Assembly: GCF_030272615.1 (NCBI RefSeq)
Contig: NC_081411.1
Coordinates: forward strand, 824,720,397-824,784,396
Direction: 5' to 3'
Source of the DNA: Cryptomeria japonica
Taxonomy: Eukaryota; Streptophyta; Pinopsida; Cupressales; Cupressaceae
Length of the DNA stretch: 64,000 bases
The notes under the pieces were generated by a model. That model made no database searches and was not told the origin of the DNA. It worked only from the letters and a program-made list of their open reading frames with translations. Of the stretch, positions 46,263-58,203 are shown in pieces (positions within the stretch are counted from its first letter, which is position 1; every line of letters starts with the position of its first letter). Both the position numbers and the translations under genes were made by a program.

Positions 46263-46814
46263 AATCTCACATGGATTGATAACTTTCAATCTTGACCCTC
46301 CTTAAGCCAATTCAATCTTGGCCATCTAATTCTCCAATTCTTCTATAAATAGAGCCCATTGCTCTTGCAATTCATATCTCAATCTTGTGCATCTAAATTA
46401 TAGTCATTTTGCAGGTTAAGGAGCTCATCTTGTCATCTTCAAGCATTCAAGCATCCAAGCCATTTAACATTAGCATTAGCATTTTAACTTCATTTTAGCA
46501 TATCATCTAGTTAATTGTATAGCATCTCATAGTATTTTATACTCATCTAGTTTAATTAACTCATCTAGCATCATCTAATCTTCAATTTGGAATACATTTA
46601 ACATCTTAATCATCTAGGCTTGCATCTTGCATCCTATCTTCATCCATCATCTCATCTTAGCTAAGATCTTAGTTGCATCCATTTTGATCTTAGCACATCA
46701 CTAAAATCTTGTTCTCTAGGTTGTCATCTAAGAGATCAAGTGCTCTTCCAAGTGAGGGCCACTTTGAATCTTGAAGATCTTTAGAGATAGAGGACAATGA
46801 GGCAATTTTAGGAG
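46263..46814. repeat. Direct repeat, left copy
   Basis: AATCTCACATGGATTGATAA to CAATTTTAGGAG; recurs at 48341-48903 with scattered substitutions and an 18-bp insertion (CATCTTCAAG type). Contains the TATA box and R-U5-like part of the G3 LTR. Confidence 0.9.
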
Positions 46815-48340
46815 TGATAATACAATGATGAACAGTGAGTACCAAACCAGTACTGAGAGGGAGGGGGGGGGGGGTGAATCAGTACAGATATAAAAACTTT
46901 TCCTGAACCAGTTTGACTGTAAACAGTGAACTTGACTGGCAATCACTAACACCGGTCATGAACCAAATTACTACCGGTTAAACACAATGAGATTGTGAAA
47001 GATATAAATCGGAAACACTTATCTTACCACACAACCTACACCCTCATTTCCACATTATCCTTGTGCATAAACAGGTAATCTATCATCAACAATATAATAA
47101 CATGCTAGATCAACATGATTCACTGCTTGACAGAAAACAACAAAACATCACATGAAAAGGACATCCCACATGATACACATATTTTTCACGTGGAAACCCA
47201 ACTGGGAAAAACCACAGTGGGGATGAATACCCACAAGCTGTTTTTGAACTCTTTAGAAGTTCGCTCTGTTAGGAGCCTAGTCCGGTTAAAGACTATTACA
47301 ACAGGTTCTATTAAGAATCGATCCTGTTAGGGATCACTCGGTTAAGGGATGGCTAGAATACCCGGTTAAGGGTTAAACCCTGTTAGAGGATTTCATGAAC
47401 CCAATGGCTTTGAGTCACCCTGTTAAAGGATTTACAACAAGCTGGTTAAAGCTACCCTGTTAAGGGATTTTCCAACTGTTGAAGTGGTTAGAGATCAACA
47501 GGTATTACAATGATCTGGTAATAGCACTTCAATGCCAATGCAGATCCGCTTTAGTTCCTTTCTTCTGCATACACACTCTGCAGGTATCAACCCTCTTATT
47601 TGGTCTGGCAAGAATCAAGTGTCTTTGCACTTAGATACACACACAACATTTGCCAACAACTTCAACATAAAACACAACATCGACCTTATAGGAAACAGAT
47701 AGGTCGGTAACATAAACCCTAAACCCTAAACATTTAGGTTGAGAAATTCAATCGGTTCAATCCTGACCATTGAACACTTTGCATTTGAATACAACGGTCT
47801 TGAACAGATCTCAAGACATTCTCCATTGTTCGTTCTTCGTCGCTTCTTGGAGGCGATAACCCACCACGCGTTCTCCACTGTTTACAAGGACTTCGCTCAT
47901 TCCCAAGGTAGATAGGATCAATCCCCTTCATGCAAGATCCTTCACGCACACGAGGTTGACGTGGCAACATGATCTGATCTCCATTACACTGCTAACTCAT
48001 CACACAATGCCATCAGCTGAATCACACAAGCTCGAAACACTTCAACCAGAAACCCTGAAGCTGAGACTACCAACTAGTAGTCATGCCATATTAAACCGCT
48101 TCACCTTTAGCACATATACCAGTTCTCATCATTCTACCGGTTCACTTTGCCAGTTGCTTAACTTCAATAAACTTGTTCACTCTTCATCATATTACCGGTT
48201 CACTCTTCAACAGATTACCGGTTCTCTTTCAGCATATTACCGGTTCTCTCTTGAGCATATTACCGGTTCTCCCTTGAGCATATTGACATCAATGACAACA
48301 CAATATTGTCATGTCAACATATTCTGCACATATGCCAACA
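46815..48340 (-). mobile_element. Solo copia-type LTR inside G3
   Basis: 1,526 bp. In its own sense it starts TGTTGGCATATGTGCAG and ends CATTGTATTATCA after a long C run (CCCCCCCCCCC then TCCCTCTCAGTA), like the LTRs of C2 and N1. There is no internal coding region. Its flanks are not a 5-bp duplication: the ~555-bp G3 sequence is repeated on both sides. Confidence 0.85.
47188..47216 (-). other. Paired GTGG-TTTTT-CCC motif in the solo LTR
   Basis: In LTR sense GTGGTTTTTCCC, AGTT, GGGTTTCCAC: GTGG pairs with CCAC and CCC with GGG. Confidence 0.6.
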
Positions 48341-48903
48341 AATCTCACATGGACTGATAACTTTCGATCTTGACCCTCCTTAAGCCAATTCAATCTTGGC
48401 CATCTAATTCTCTAATTCTTCTATAAATAGAGCCCATTTCTCTTGCAATTCACATCTCAATCTTGTGCATCTAAATTATAATCATTTTACAGGTTAAGGA
48501 GCTCATCTTGTTATCTTCAAGCATTCAAGCCATCTTCAAGCATCCAAGCCATTTAACATTAACATTAGCGTTTTAGCTTCATTTTAGCATATCATCTAGT
48601 TAATTGTATAGCATCTCATAGTATTTTATACTCATCTAGTTTAATTAACTCATCTAGCATCATCTAATCTTCAATTTGGAATACATTTAACATCTTATTC
48701 ATCTAGGCTTGCATCTTGCATCCTATCTTCATCCATCATCTCATCTTAGCTAAGATCTTAGTTGCATCCATTTTGATCTTAGCACATCACTAAAATCTCA
48801 TTCTCTAGGTTATCATCTAAGAGATCAAGTGCTCTTCCAAGTGAGGGCCACTTTGAATCTTGAAGATCTTTAGAGATAGAGGACAATGAGGCGATTTTAG
48901 GAG
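48341..48903. repeat. Direct repeat, right copy
   Basis: Partner of 46263-46814; carries a second TATA box CTATAAATAGAGC at 48421-48433. Confidence 0.9.
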
Positions 48904-48950
48904 TTTTAATTCCACTAACTTGTTTATGATTTCTAACTCTAATGCAATTC

Positions 48951-51900
48951 CTCATTGGTGTGTTTGAAGTGTTTTTCTTCTTGCAAGTTGAAAACCACTT
49001 TTTGGGTATACAAGTATAAATAAATCTCTACTAATATTGTGTAGTTTGTTGGACTAAGTTCACATATATTTACAATTCTTTTCCCATTGAAGTTGCTCTA
49101 TTGTAGTATACATAATTTGAACAAGTTTGTACATACATTTTTAATTAGTTTGTGTTGAAACTTTGTAGTGTATTGCTAGAATTGTCATAAGCTTATAAGA
49201 ACACATATGTGATGAAATATATATTATATGAATTAAAATATAATAGGAAGATTTATAATGAATAAGCAATAAGCATGTATTTTATAAATTATAAGGGGGT
49301 GCATGCAATGTCGAAGTAAATGAGTTTTTAACATTTACCTTTCTTAAGTTTAATTAGGCATCCAACATTATTAGTTATTATTAGTGCATTTGATATTTAT
49401 AGTTGGTATTTGTTTGTCGATTATATCTACCAACTATCTCCTTGCCTTTATAAGTAAGGCTTTGTACATTATTTTTGCATCTCAATCCAATTATTCATCT
49501 ATCTAATGAAATATCATTTTTCTTCTCTCATATTGTGAAGGTGGTTGTTTGTAGATTGTTCTCTTGGGAGGTAGTTTACACCATCATGCAAAAATATCGG
49601 GGACTAAAACAGTGGCCACATGAGCATATTGTAATGCACTTGCATTTTTTGAAGATAAAACACAAAATTGAAAAAAAAAGGTTGAGCTCCTTTGAACTCA
49701 ACCTCTCACATTTCCAATAGAAAATTGCAAGAAAGATAACACGCGTGTATTGTGGAGTTGATCAAACCACTATCAAATATACTAACATGATGTTTGCAAT
49801 GTCAAAGAGGTAGTCTTTATTAGTTTTTTAGTGTAAAATTTAGTTAAATAGTCATTTAGAAATTATTTTGATTCAATGTAGTTTATTTTTCAGGAATTGA
49901 AAATCCATCATTGATTCATGAAAACCATAATACACCAATTAATGAAAATTCTGGTGAAAAACAACCTCAACAAACTCCAACAATCCCTTGACATCCTCCT
50001 ATGACGTAAGATAACCTCCTAGGGAAAATAGAAAACAATGATAAATAACTTCAAGTATTGACTGAAAGGTTGATAAATATGAGTGGAACTAGTTGGCATT
50101 GGTCTACCCTCACGACTTTATTGTAAACTATCATCTTTCAAATAGTTTTTATGACTAGAAAATTTAACATGTGGTCAAACAAGAGGGATAAAACGTATTG
50201 ATATTATGCCACCAAATAATCCTACCAACAAGTAAGAGAAAGCAATTATTGAAATCTAATTTATGTGCATTGTTCATTGATCCACAAATTAACTGACCCC
50301 TACATAGTAGTTGTAAAAGGTTCCCCATCCATTAGTGCCAACACTAGGAGATAAGGGAAATTTTTTGGGAGAGGTTGTGGATAATTTTGTACCATCCTCA
50401 ATGAAACAATAATAAGGTACCATAATTCTATTTAGGAAACTCTATTGTGAATTTTTCCTTAATAAGATCCCAAACTACTTTGACATTTATGAGTTTCAAG
50501 GTATAGTTGAGGGATCTACATATGATAGAGAGAGGAAACTTCATATCTTGGACCAGACATAGATGTTAGAATTAGGATTACTAAGCATTTTCTAGTATCA
50601 AATTTGGAGTAAATTAATAATGAATAATGTGTGTACAAATAGGTAGAGTAATTGGGTGAATTAGAAGTCAACTTGAACACTCAATAAGTGGTGGCAATTT
50701 AGCTCCACCAAGTGGCAAAGAAGTAGTGATGTGTGTCTTGGATGAGTTTGACCAACTCTCCAAGTTGTCACACAACCTATCTAAGTTGTCTTAAAACCAT
50801 GTGTATAAATACATAGAGATAATTACTTATTAAATAATAAGTAAAAAAATTCTACATTAACCCCCTCCCTTAAGCCCAACTTAGGGAGGAATGAATGCAA
50901 TGATGATGGGTCCTGACTACTAGCCATGTTAGGTACCCATGTACAAATTGAAGATCTCTCATAAACAGAGAAAGGGATAAAAAATTGTGGGAACTAAACT
51001 CCCCTCTAAAAGAGAGAAAGAGAAGTATAAAACCTCCTACATAGATTTCCATATGAAGATGAACGTGACAATGAAGAAATCTTGAAGCATGTCAATAATT
51101 GTAAACTTTACCAAAAGATGAACTAGTGTTTGCTAGAATCAATGAACCTTCAAAGGTGTAGATAAAGAGATACAAAAATACACATTAGTTAACCTATAGA
51201 TCACTACTCAACCATGAAGTTGAATATTTAGATATAACTATTATTAAAAAACACAAATAACAAAGCACGAGTGTCATGCAGTACACTATTTTGAAGTTCT
51301 CGATGTTCAACATGGATGATCAAAGAACACAAATAATAAAGCACAATTGACATGTATTACACTACTTAGAAGTTCTTAGTATTCATGAATCTCACAAAAT
51401 GATCCATTGAAAGAATCCCCCATATAATAGATACAAAATGGTATGTCTATGAGACCCCCTGCAAAATTGTGAAGTCTATATGGCTCCACTAGGTTCCTCC
51501 ATTGCTCAACAACAAAAAGAATTAGCAATACAAATGTCATAATTCTCCCCTTAATGCTGATGAGGAAATGAAGATGGAAAACTAATTTAAATTCAGCATA
51601 ATGACATTCACAGGAATTAAACCCAACATTAGATCAACTATTCCCCCATAAGGAACACACATTCAGTTTTGTGGCACTTTATATGAGTGTGTTTACATAA
51701 ATATATGGTTTGAATTGAGTTCTTACATATTTTTATGTTATAAGGTGGAAAATGAAGACATATACAAGGTGTATTTTAAACCTCAACAAGATGACAAAAA
51801 CTAAAAAACAAGCCCCTTCAATGCAAGACATGTGACCCCCTCCCCCCGCCACCCACTCCCACTCCAAATTTTGGTACTTTATAAAGTAGTGCATTTTACA

Positions 51901-52525
51901 ATTCAAAGAGGCCCAATGTGTGGGAAATTTTAAAACATTAACTTTTGAAAAAGACCACACCCAATTTCAAGTTACTGTTCAAAAGTTATTACAAGAAAAA
52001 TTTCTCACTCAAATGGCCTATTTTATTTATACTATCACTAACTAATTAAAAATTCTTTAAAATGAAAGGGGACTTGTGCATGTAGCTACTCATTAGAATC
52101 ACTACAGAAAGGGTTTCATAATGAGTACTCGCTTGCAAAACAATACCCCTCCAAGTTCAAGTTATGGTGAGAACAAAGGTACACCTTTACAAGCTCTTTA
52201 AATAAGTTGATAGTTAGTTAAAAAATCATTAATGGTTTAAACAAGGAGCTAATTTAGCAATTATAGTAATTACAAATATGATAATAAATGCCAACAATCA
52301 ACAATAAATGATATCGTGACAATAAATTTTGAAATAAATGTTGAACCAAATCTTGAGGTGAATGAACCACATATTTATGGGGCTAGGAATGTATGGCTAA
52401 TGTGATATTTTGCAATAGGATCTGCTTTTATGGAAACCTTTGTGTCATACCTCATTCTAAATAGCATGTGGGACCAATATAAGGATAAGTACCCACCTAT
52501 TTTGGCTATAAAGTCTCTTGATAAG
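48951..52525. other. Unassigned AT-rich sequence
   Basis: No gene recognised. 49440-49560 (CTTTATAAGTAAGGC ... TTCTTCTCTCATATTGTGAAGG) looks LTR-like, and in minus sense GGGCTTAAGGGAGGGGGT (about 50860-50877) resembles a polypurine tract before TAATGTAGAA, but neither has a partner that would prove it. Confidence 0.4.
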
Positions 52526-52760
52526 TGTAGACACCCAAATATCCACTTAATTAAATAGATATTTGATATTTATTTGATTATTTAACCATCGTTCAACTAT
52601 TAATTAAATTAATATTTAATTAATTCATCCTAACTATGTTCTTCTATTAACTAAATAAATTATTCAATTTATTTGATTTAACTCACTTAACCATATTCTA
52701 ACAATTAATCAAATAAATAGAGTATATTTGTTTAATTAATATCATCTCTCACATTTAAAA
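52526..52760 (+). repeat. Truncated gypsy LTR (U3 start only)
   Basis: TGTAGACACCCAAATATCC followed by sequence collinear with the first ~230 bases of the G2 LTR (TTTATTTGATTATTTAACCAT, TAATTAATTCATC, TTCAATTTATTTGATTTAA). Similarity ends at CACATTTAAA. Confidence 0.75.
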
Positions 52761-53968
52761 TCATTCTTAAAATTCATAAACAATAATGTGAAAATCTTAA
52801 AGAAAAAAAATGGAGCGAAAAAAGCAGAGTGAAATTACGCAGAGTGAATATGCGCAAGGCGAAAATACGCAAGAAACCGACCTGCATGTCAAAGATAAGA
52901 AGGGTAGTTCCAACGTTGCACTGACCAATAGGAACCCTGACAATTTGATTGGTGATGAGTGGGAGCGTATACAAACCATTGATGTCACTGAGGAAATTGA
53001 GGAGGATGTCGAATTCCTCAAGGATCTGGCAATCATATGCAGATTCATTGGGGCAAGATCGGATCGAAAGAAAACATGTTGATGGATTGAAGATACCGTG
53101 GTGCACACCTCAGATTACCAAATTTCTCCTGAAAGGCTTCTTCATCGTTATTTTTGTGACTAAAGAAGAGCGACAAAAAATCCTGAAGGGTAGTCTTTGG
53201 AATATGGACTCTAAACCATTATACATATAGAGATGGCAAAGGATTTCCAATCCTCTCAAAATAGACCCTTATGATAAACTTGTGTGGATTCGGCTAAACA
53301 ACCTCCCAATGGAATACTGGATGGAAGAAGCCCTAGAAAAGATCGGTAGATCCCTCAACACCCTAATGGACATATATACTAATATCACCCCAGGAGACTC
53401 TTACATATATGGAAGACTACAATTGGGTGCAGTCAGGAGAATTTTGACATGTATCAAATTTAGAGTGCATGGATTGGATTGGATTCAATCGATAGAAATT
53501 GAAGAGGAGAAGTATTACTGCTCAAATTGTGGTAGAAGGAACCATTCCACACTCGACTGTAAGATCCCAAACAAAGAAAAGAAGGAATGGTGACCTAAGA
53601 AAAAGTGTGACCCTAAAATTCTTGGAAGAGCGCTTTGTCTGGGATACATAGAATTGTAGATAAAAATACAAGAGCCGATTCAAAATTTAGTTGCACAGGA
53701 TGAACAAGGGGACCTAAGGACTGGAACGAATAGTGAGCAACCTGAGAATGAAGTTGGAGATCCTCATGAAGTAATCTCAAAGAATGAAGTGGAATCAGAG
53801 GCGGAGTCGGATAATGACAAATTGGGAATTGTTGACAAGAGGAATGTTGGCCAAACGATGATTGAAAATATGGAAAGGAATAAAGGGATTAGGGGAATAA
53901 AATCAAACAAATTAAAGAGAGAAGAGGAGACAGCTAAGAAAGGTTTTCTCAGCGTGGCAGAATTTTGA
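52761..53968 (+). pseudogene. LINE-type ORF1 remnant (DUF4283 and CCHC knuckle)
   Basis: From ATG at 52810 a charged N-terminus leads to the DUF4283-like block (ICRFIGARSD, then FFIVIFVTKEERQKILKGSLWNMDSKPLYI, LVWIRLNNLPMEYW), followed by an intact knuckle CSNCGRRNHSTLDC at about 53518-53560. This order is that of ORF1 in plant L1-type LINEs, an RNA-binding protein. A one-base insertion in an AGAAAAC run near 53068 shifts the frame, and TAG at about 53228 and TGA at about 53591 interrupt it. The acidic tail runs to about 53960, where the sequence changes abruptly into copia gag. ORF2 is absent. Confidence 0.7.
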
Positions 53969-54800
53969 TGTCCATGGTCTAGAGACTTCTTATGATATGT
54001 GGAAGAAACTTGAGGAAATCTATAGTGGTGATGAGCATGTGAAGATTGCCAAAGAAGAGAGTCTGAGAGGTAAATTTGATGACATGTGGATGGTTGAAGG
54101 TGAGAATATTTAATAGTATGGTCAGAGGATCAAGGAGATAGTTGGTGAGATCAAGAGTGCTAGTGGTAAAGTGGAAGATGCAATAGTGGTTAGTAAGGTG
54201 TTGAGAAACCTTCTACCGGTCTACGCTATCCGAGTTGCAACCATTCAGGAGCTAAAGTCTATTGATAAAACTAAGGTAACTCTTGACTCCATCATTGGTA
54301 AACTTACTGCATTTGAATTAAATGGTTATGATGGTAGTGCTTAGAAATCCGAATATGCATTTAGAGCTTTAGTTTCTAACCCACCTGTGAGAAAACGTAG
54401 AGATGTTAGTCACAGTTATGAGTCTAGATCCAGCAAAGAAGTCGATGATGAAGACAGTCTGATCGAGCTTGAAGCATTATCGACCAAGCGGTTACCCAGA
54501 GGTACCGGTAAGTACATAGGTAAATTACCTTTGAAGTGTTTTGCATGTAACAAGATTGGACACATTGCAACTAACTGTCCTAATGGTGACAATGAGCGTA
54601 AGCGTGAGAAGTACAAGAAGTACAAAGGTAAAGGAAAAAGAGATTGTCTCATTGTAGTTGATGGTGGTATCATTGATGAGGAATCTAAGGGAGATGCTAA
54701 TGAATGCATTGTCTTTGTTGCCATTGAAGAGGAGACATCTGATCAGAAGACATTAGTTTCTCACGTGGATAGTTTTGATGATTGGATAATAGCTAGTGGT
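53969..54800 (+). pseudogene. C2 gag (partial) and start of protease
   Basis: The copia Gag block (UBN2 type) reads DVHGLETSYDMWKKLEEIY ... VVSKVLRNLLPVY ... LTAFELNGYDG. TAA/TAG stops fall at about 54112 and 54343. An intact knuckle CFACNKIGHIATNC is at 54539-54580. Protease starts with DDWIIASG where the family has WIIDSG; the catalytic Asp position therefore reads Ala, and a stop follows immediately (54802). Confidence 0.8.
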
Positions 54801-56001
54801 TGACCGAAGCAAATTTCTTACTTTGAAGGAATTTGATGGAGGAGTTGTGAGATTTGGAAATGACTCACCCTGCATGGTAAAAGGAAAGGGAACCATTTCT
54901 CTTAATGGAAAGAGAAGTGCAGATGATGTCTATTGGGTTGAAGGATTAAAGCACAATCTTTTAAGTGTAGCTCAACTCAATGACAGAGGTTATCCATTGG
55001 AATTTAAGAATGGAATGTGCAAAATATATGGGAGCAAAGGTGAACTAATTGCAACCGGTAAGAAGAAAAAAGGTAACCTGTTTCATCTAAATCCTAAAGT
55101 CAACAACTGTTTAATTGTTAAATTAGATGATAGTTGGCTTTGGCATCAGATATTTTGTCATATAAAATTTGATAACATTGTCAAAGTCAGTAAGTCCAAG
55201 TCGGTAAGAGGTTTGCCTCAGTTGGACAAACCGGCAAATGATCTATGCAAGGAATGTCAGTTAGTAAAGATGACATCCTCAAATTTTAAGAGCAAATATT
55301 TCTCAGTAGAACATTTGTTAGATTTGGTTCATACAAACCTCTATGGACCAATAAGGACTAAAAGTATTCAAGGTGATAGATATTTTATGATCTTCATTGA
55401 TGATTGCTCAAGAATGTTGTGGGTCACATTCTTGAAGGACAAAACAAAAGCCTTTAGTAAGTGCAAGGCATTCAGGGCCTTAGCTGAAAAGGAAAGTGGT
55501 AAGAAGATAAAGTGTCTGAGGACTGATCAAGGTGGTGAATTTACTTCAGAGAAATTCACTAGATATTGTGAATACAATGGAATTAAGAGATAACTTTCTG
55601 TATCGAGGAGACCATAGCAGAATGTTATTGCAGAGAGGAACAACCGGTCAGTTGTTGAAGCTACTAGAGCGATGCTATTACAAGGAGGTGTAGCAAAAGC
55701 TTTCTAGAGAGAAGCTGTCAGCACAACTGTCTACACTATGAACCAGATATTGGTAAAGAGAGGTAAGGATAAAACTCCTTATGAATACTGGTATGGTAGA
55801 TCACCTAATGTCAGTTATTTTAAGATTTTTGGTAGTAAATGTTTTATCAAGAGAGGTGACTATGTTAGTAAGTTTGAGGTTAAGAGTGATGAAGACATAT
55901 TTCTTGGTTACTCCACCAAGAGTAAGGCCTACAAATGTTACAACAACTGGACACAGAGAATCATTGAAAGTGTTGATGTCCGAGTAGATGAGTGTCCTTA
56001 A
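54796..56001 (+). pseudogene. C2 protease C-terminus and integrase
   Basis: LKHNLLSVAQLNDRGYPLEF marks the protease-to-integrase linker, then LWHQIFCHIKFDNI (family LWH..LGH) and the CKECQ zinc ligands. Core: DLVHTNLYGPI (family HTDLCGP; the first catalytic Asp reads Asn), FIDDCSRMLWVTFL, and LRTDQGGEFTSEKF (second Asp). After a stop at about 55592 the Glu region appears as VIAERNNRSVVEATRAML. FGSKCFIKR and FLGYSTKSKAYKCYN close the domain. Missing Asp and stops indicate inactivity. Confidence 0.82.
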
Positions 56002-56280
56002 GTTTCAAGAGAAACTAGTAAAGAAAAGAAGGAAGATGAACCTTACATTCTGATTTTGGAACTAGAACTGGTGAAGCCAGAAGCTAATGAAGTGAATGTT
56101 GTAGTACCAATTCAACCAGAACAGGTAGATTCAGAAGAAGATGATGATAGTGAGGAATAAGAACCTGAAGATATTGATCATGTTATTCAAGGTATGTGAG
56201 ACTCAATCATAATCCTAACCAAATTATTGGAGATAAAGATGTTGGAGTGTTAACGAGAAGAAGAATTAGAGAATTCTTGC

Positions 56281-57828
56281 ATGATCTCCACTATTGAGCC
56301 TAGAACTGTTAAGGAAGCATTTGGAGATGATCACTGGATTAAAGCTATGGAAGAGGAGCTTGACCAGATTGAGAAGAACAATACATGTACCCTAGTACCT
56401 AGACTGGTGAATAAAAATGTGATAGGCACTAAATGGGTATTCAGGAATAAATTGAACGAAGATGGAGTAGTAGTCAGAAATAAAGCTAGATTGGTATGAA
56501 AAGGTTATGCACGTGAAGAAGGAGAAGACTATGGTGAGACATTTGCACCAGTTGCTAGATTGGAAGGTGTTAGAACTCTACTTGCATTTGCAGCATATAA
56601 GGGATTCAAAGTATACCAGATGGATGTGAAGTCAACATTTCTAAATGGAATACTAGAAGAAGTATACATTGAGCAACCAAATGGTTATGATTTGACTGAT
56701 GCAAAGGATATGGTGTGTAAACTGCACAAGGCACTATATGGTTTGAAGAAAGCACCAAGAGCATGGTATGAAAGGCTACATTCACACCTGATGAAGATAG
56801 GTTTTCAGAGAACCAGTGAAGACAACAATATATATCTCAAATCTGAAGGGGATAAGATACTGGTTAGTGAAGTGTTTGAAGATGATATCATATTTGGAGG
56901 CAATGATGACATGAGTAATGACTTTGCAAATGAGATGAAAAGTGACTTTGAAATGTCTCTAGTAGGAGAGATAAAATTCTTCATAGTTATGCAAATTCAG
57001 AAGATGAAGAGTGGTATTTTTATCACACAATCTAAGTATGTGAAAGAAGTATTGAAGACATTTGGAATAAGTGACTGTAAACCAGTTGGGACACCAATGG
57101 TTACATGTTGTAAATTATCTAAGGAGGATGATGTCACATCTATTGATGAAAAGGAGCATAGATCAATGATAGGGAAACTATATTATGTTGTTCACATCAG
57201 ACTGAATATTGCTCATGCAGTTGGTTTAGTTGCCAAATTTCAGAATAATCCAAAGGAGACACACTTGGTAGCAACCAAAAGGATATTCAGATATTTGAAA
57301 GGCACTATTGACTATGGATTATGGTATCCATATGCAGGTAACTTTGATTTAAAGGTTTATACAGATGCAAACTGGGCAGGTAATATTGATGATAGGAAGA
57401 ACACAACTGGTGGTGCATTCTTTCTTAGAGGAAGACTTGTATCATGGAGCAACAAGAAGTAGAGTTGTATATCATAGTCCATTGCTGAAGATGAATATGT
57501 TGTAGCGTATATGAATTGTACCCAAGCAATCTAGATGAAACACATTCTAGAAGGATTCAAGTTGAAGATTACAAAACCAGTAAAGATTCTATGTGACAAC
57601 ACCAATACAATAAATATTTCAAAGAACCCGGTGTTGCATGCTAGAACCAAGCATATTGAGCTGAAATATCATTTCTTGAGAGAGAAAGTGCAGAGTAAAG
57701 ATGTGCTATTGGAGCATGTATCTACTAAGGAGAAACTAGCAGATATCTTTACTAAACCTCCACCTAAGAGTACTTTTGAGTATCTTAGAGGTCAACTAGG
57801 GGTTGTGCCCCTACATGAGGTCAATTGA
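56281..57828 (+). pseudogene. C2 reverse transcriptase and RNase H
   Basis: RT starts near AMEEELDQIEKNNTCTLV, GTKWVFRNKLNEDG, then after TGA (56497-56499) YGETFAPVARLEGVRTLLA and YQMDVKSTFLNGILEEVYIEQP. The active-site box, YVDD in the family, reads FEDD (about 56876). ALYGLKKAPRAWYERL and IFRYLKGTIDYGLWY are typical. RNase H: KVYTDANWAGNIDDRKNTTGG, stop at 57460, then CDNTNTINISKNPVLHARTKHIELKYHFLRE split here as seen, and LADIFTKP. End at 57826-57828. Stops and the altered YVDD box indicate an inactive copy. Confidence 0.85.
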
Positions 57829-57990
57829 GCAGATGTGGAATACATCAATCCTAGACCTAATTGAAGAATCTTGAAGCAGGATTGGTGTAGAGTGGAGTTA
57901 TTCCACAGGGGGAGAATCAAGTTGTAGATTGATGATGCAGATTGAGTGAAGTATGAAACTACATGTTTTACTTTCACTTTGGCATTGTTG

Positions 57991-58005
57991 TCAAAGGGGG
58001 AGAAG
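57991..58005 (+). promoter_or_regulatory. Internal purine block of C2
   Basis: TCAAAGGGGGAGAAG, about 200 bp before the LTR-adjacent tract and nearly the same sequence, preceded by GGCATTGTTG. Confidence 0.5.
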
Positions 58006-58189
58006 AACTATATGATTATGGGGAGAAGTCAAAAGAATTATATGATTGATAGAGAAAAGATCTATAACTAGTTACTAGCTGAAGACATGCATGACTCAGT
58101 TGAAGGAGAGTACATGGTAAAATGTAAACCAGGATTCCTATACACAATCATCACAATCAAGGGTATTGATACTTGTATTGCCATCAATG

Positions 58190-58203
58190 CCAAAGGGGGA
58201 GAT
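58190..58203 (+). promoter_or_regulatory. C2 polypurine tract
   Basis: CCAAAGGGGGAGAT directly before TGTTGGCAT; same as N1. Confidence 0.8.

Larger units (their letters stand above)
44695..48950 (+). repeat. G3: LTR of the gypsy family related to G2, interrupted
   Basis: Opens TGTAGACACCTAAAAC at 44695 and carries the same landmarks as the G2 LTR in the same order: TTTAATTAAAT-rich U3, ATTTAAATAAATTAATATTT, CAAGTTGCA, repeated GCCTTTAATGG...AAGTCTTC phrases, and the TATA box CTATAAATAGAGCCC (46342). There is no polypurine tract before it and no primer site after it, so it is probably a solo LTR. It is interrupted by a copia-type LTR (46815-48340) with duplication of the flank. The right end is uncertain. 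Confidence 0.7.

Noticed and set aside
46855-46875. G-run as a G-quadruplex control element
   Set aside because: It is the variable C/G homopolymer found near the ends of copia LTRs of this group (also at 59552, 62866 and in N1); a mutable run explains it.
49440-49570. LTR-like promoter with CTTTATAAGTAAGG
   Set aside because: No matching second copy and no defined ends.
50858-50877. Polypurine tract and LTR start on the minus strand
   Set aside because: GGGCTTAAGGGAGGGGGT is suggestive, but no LTR partner, pol sequence or target duplication was found.
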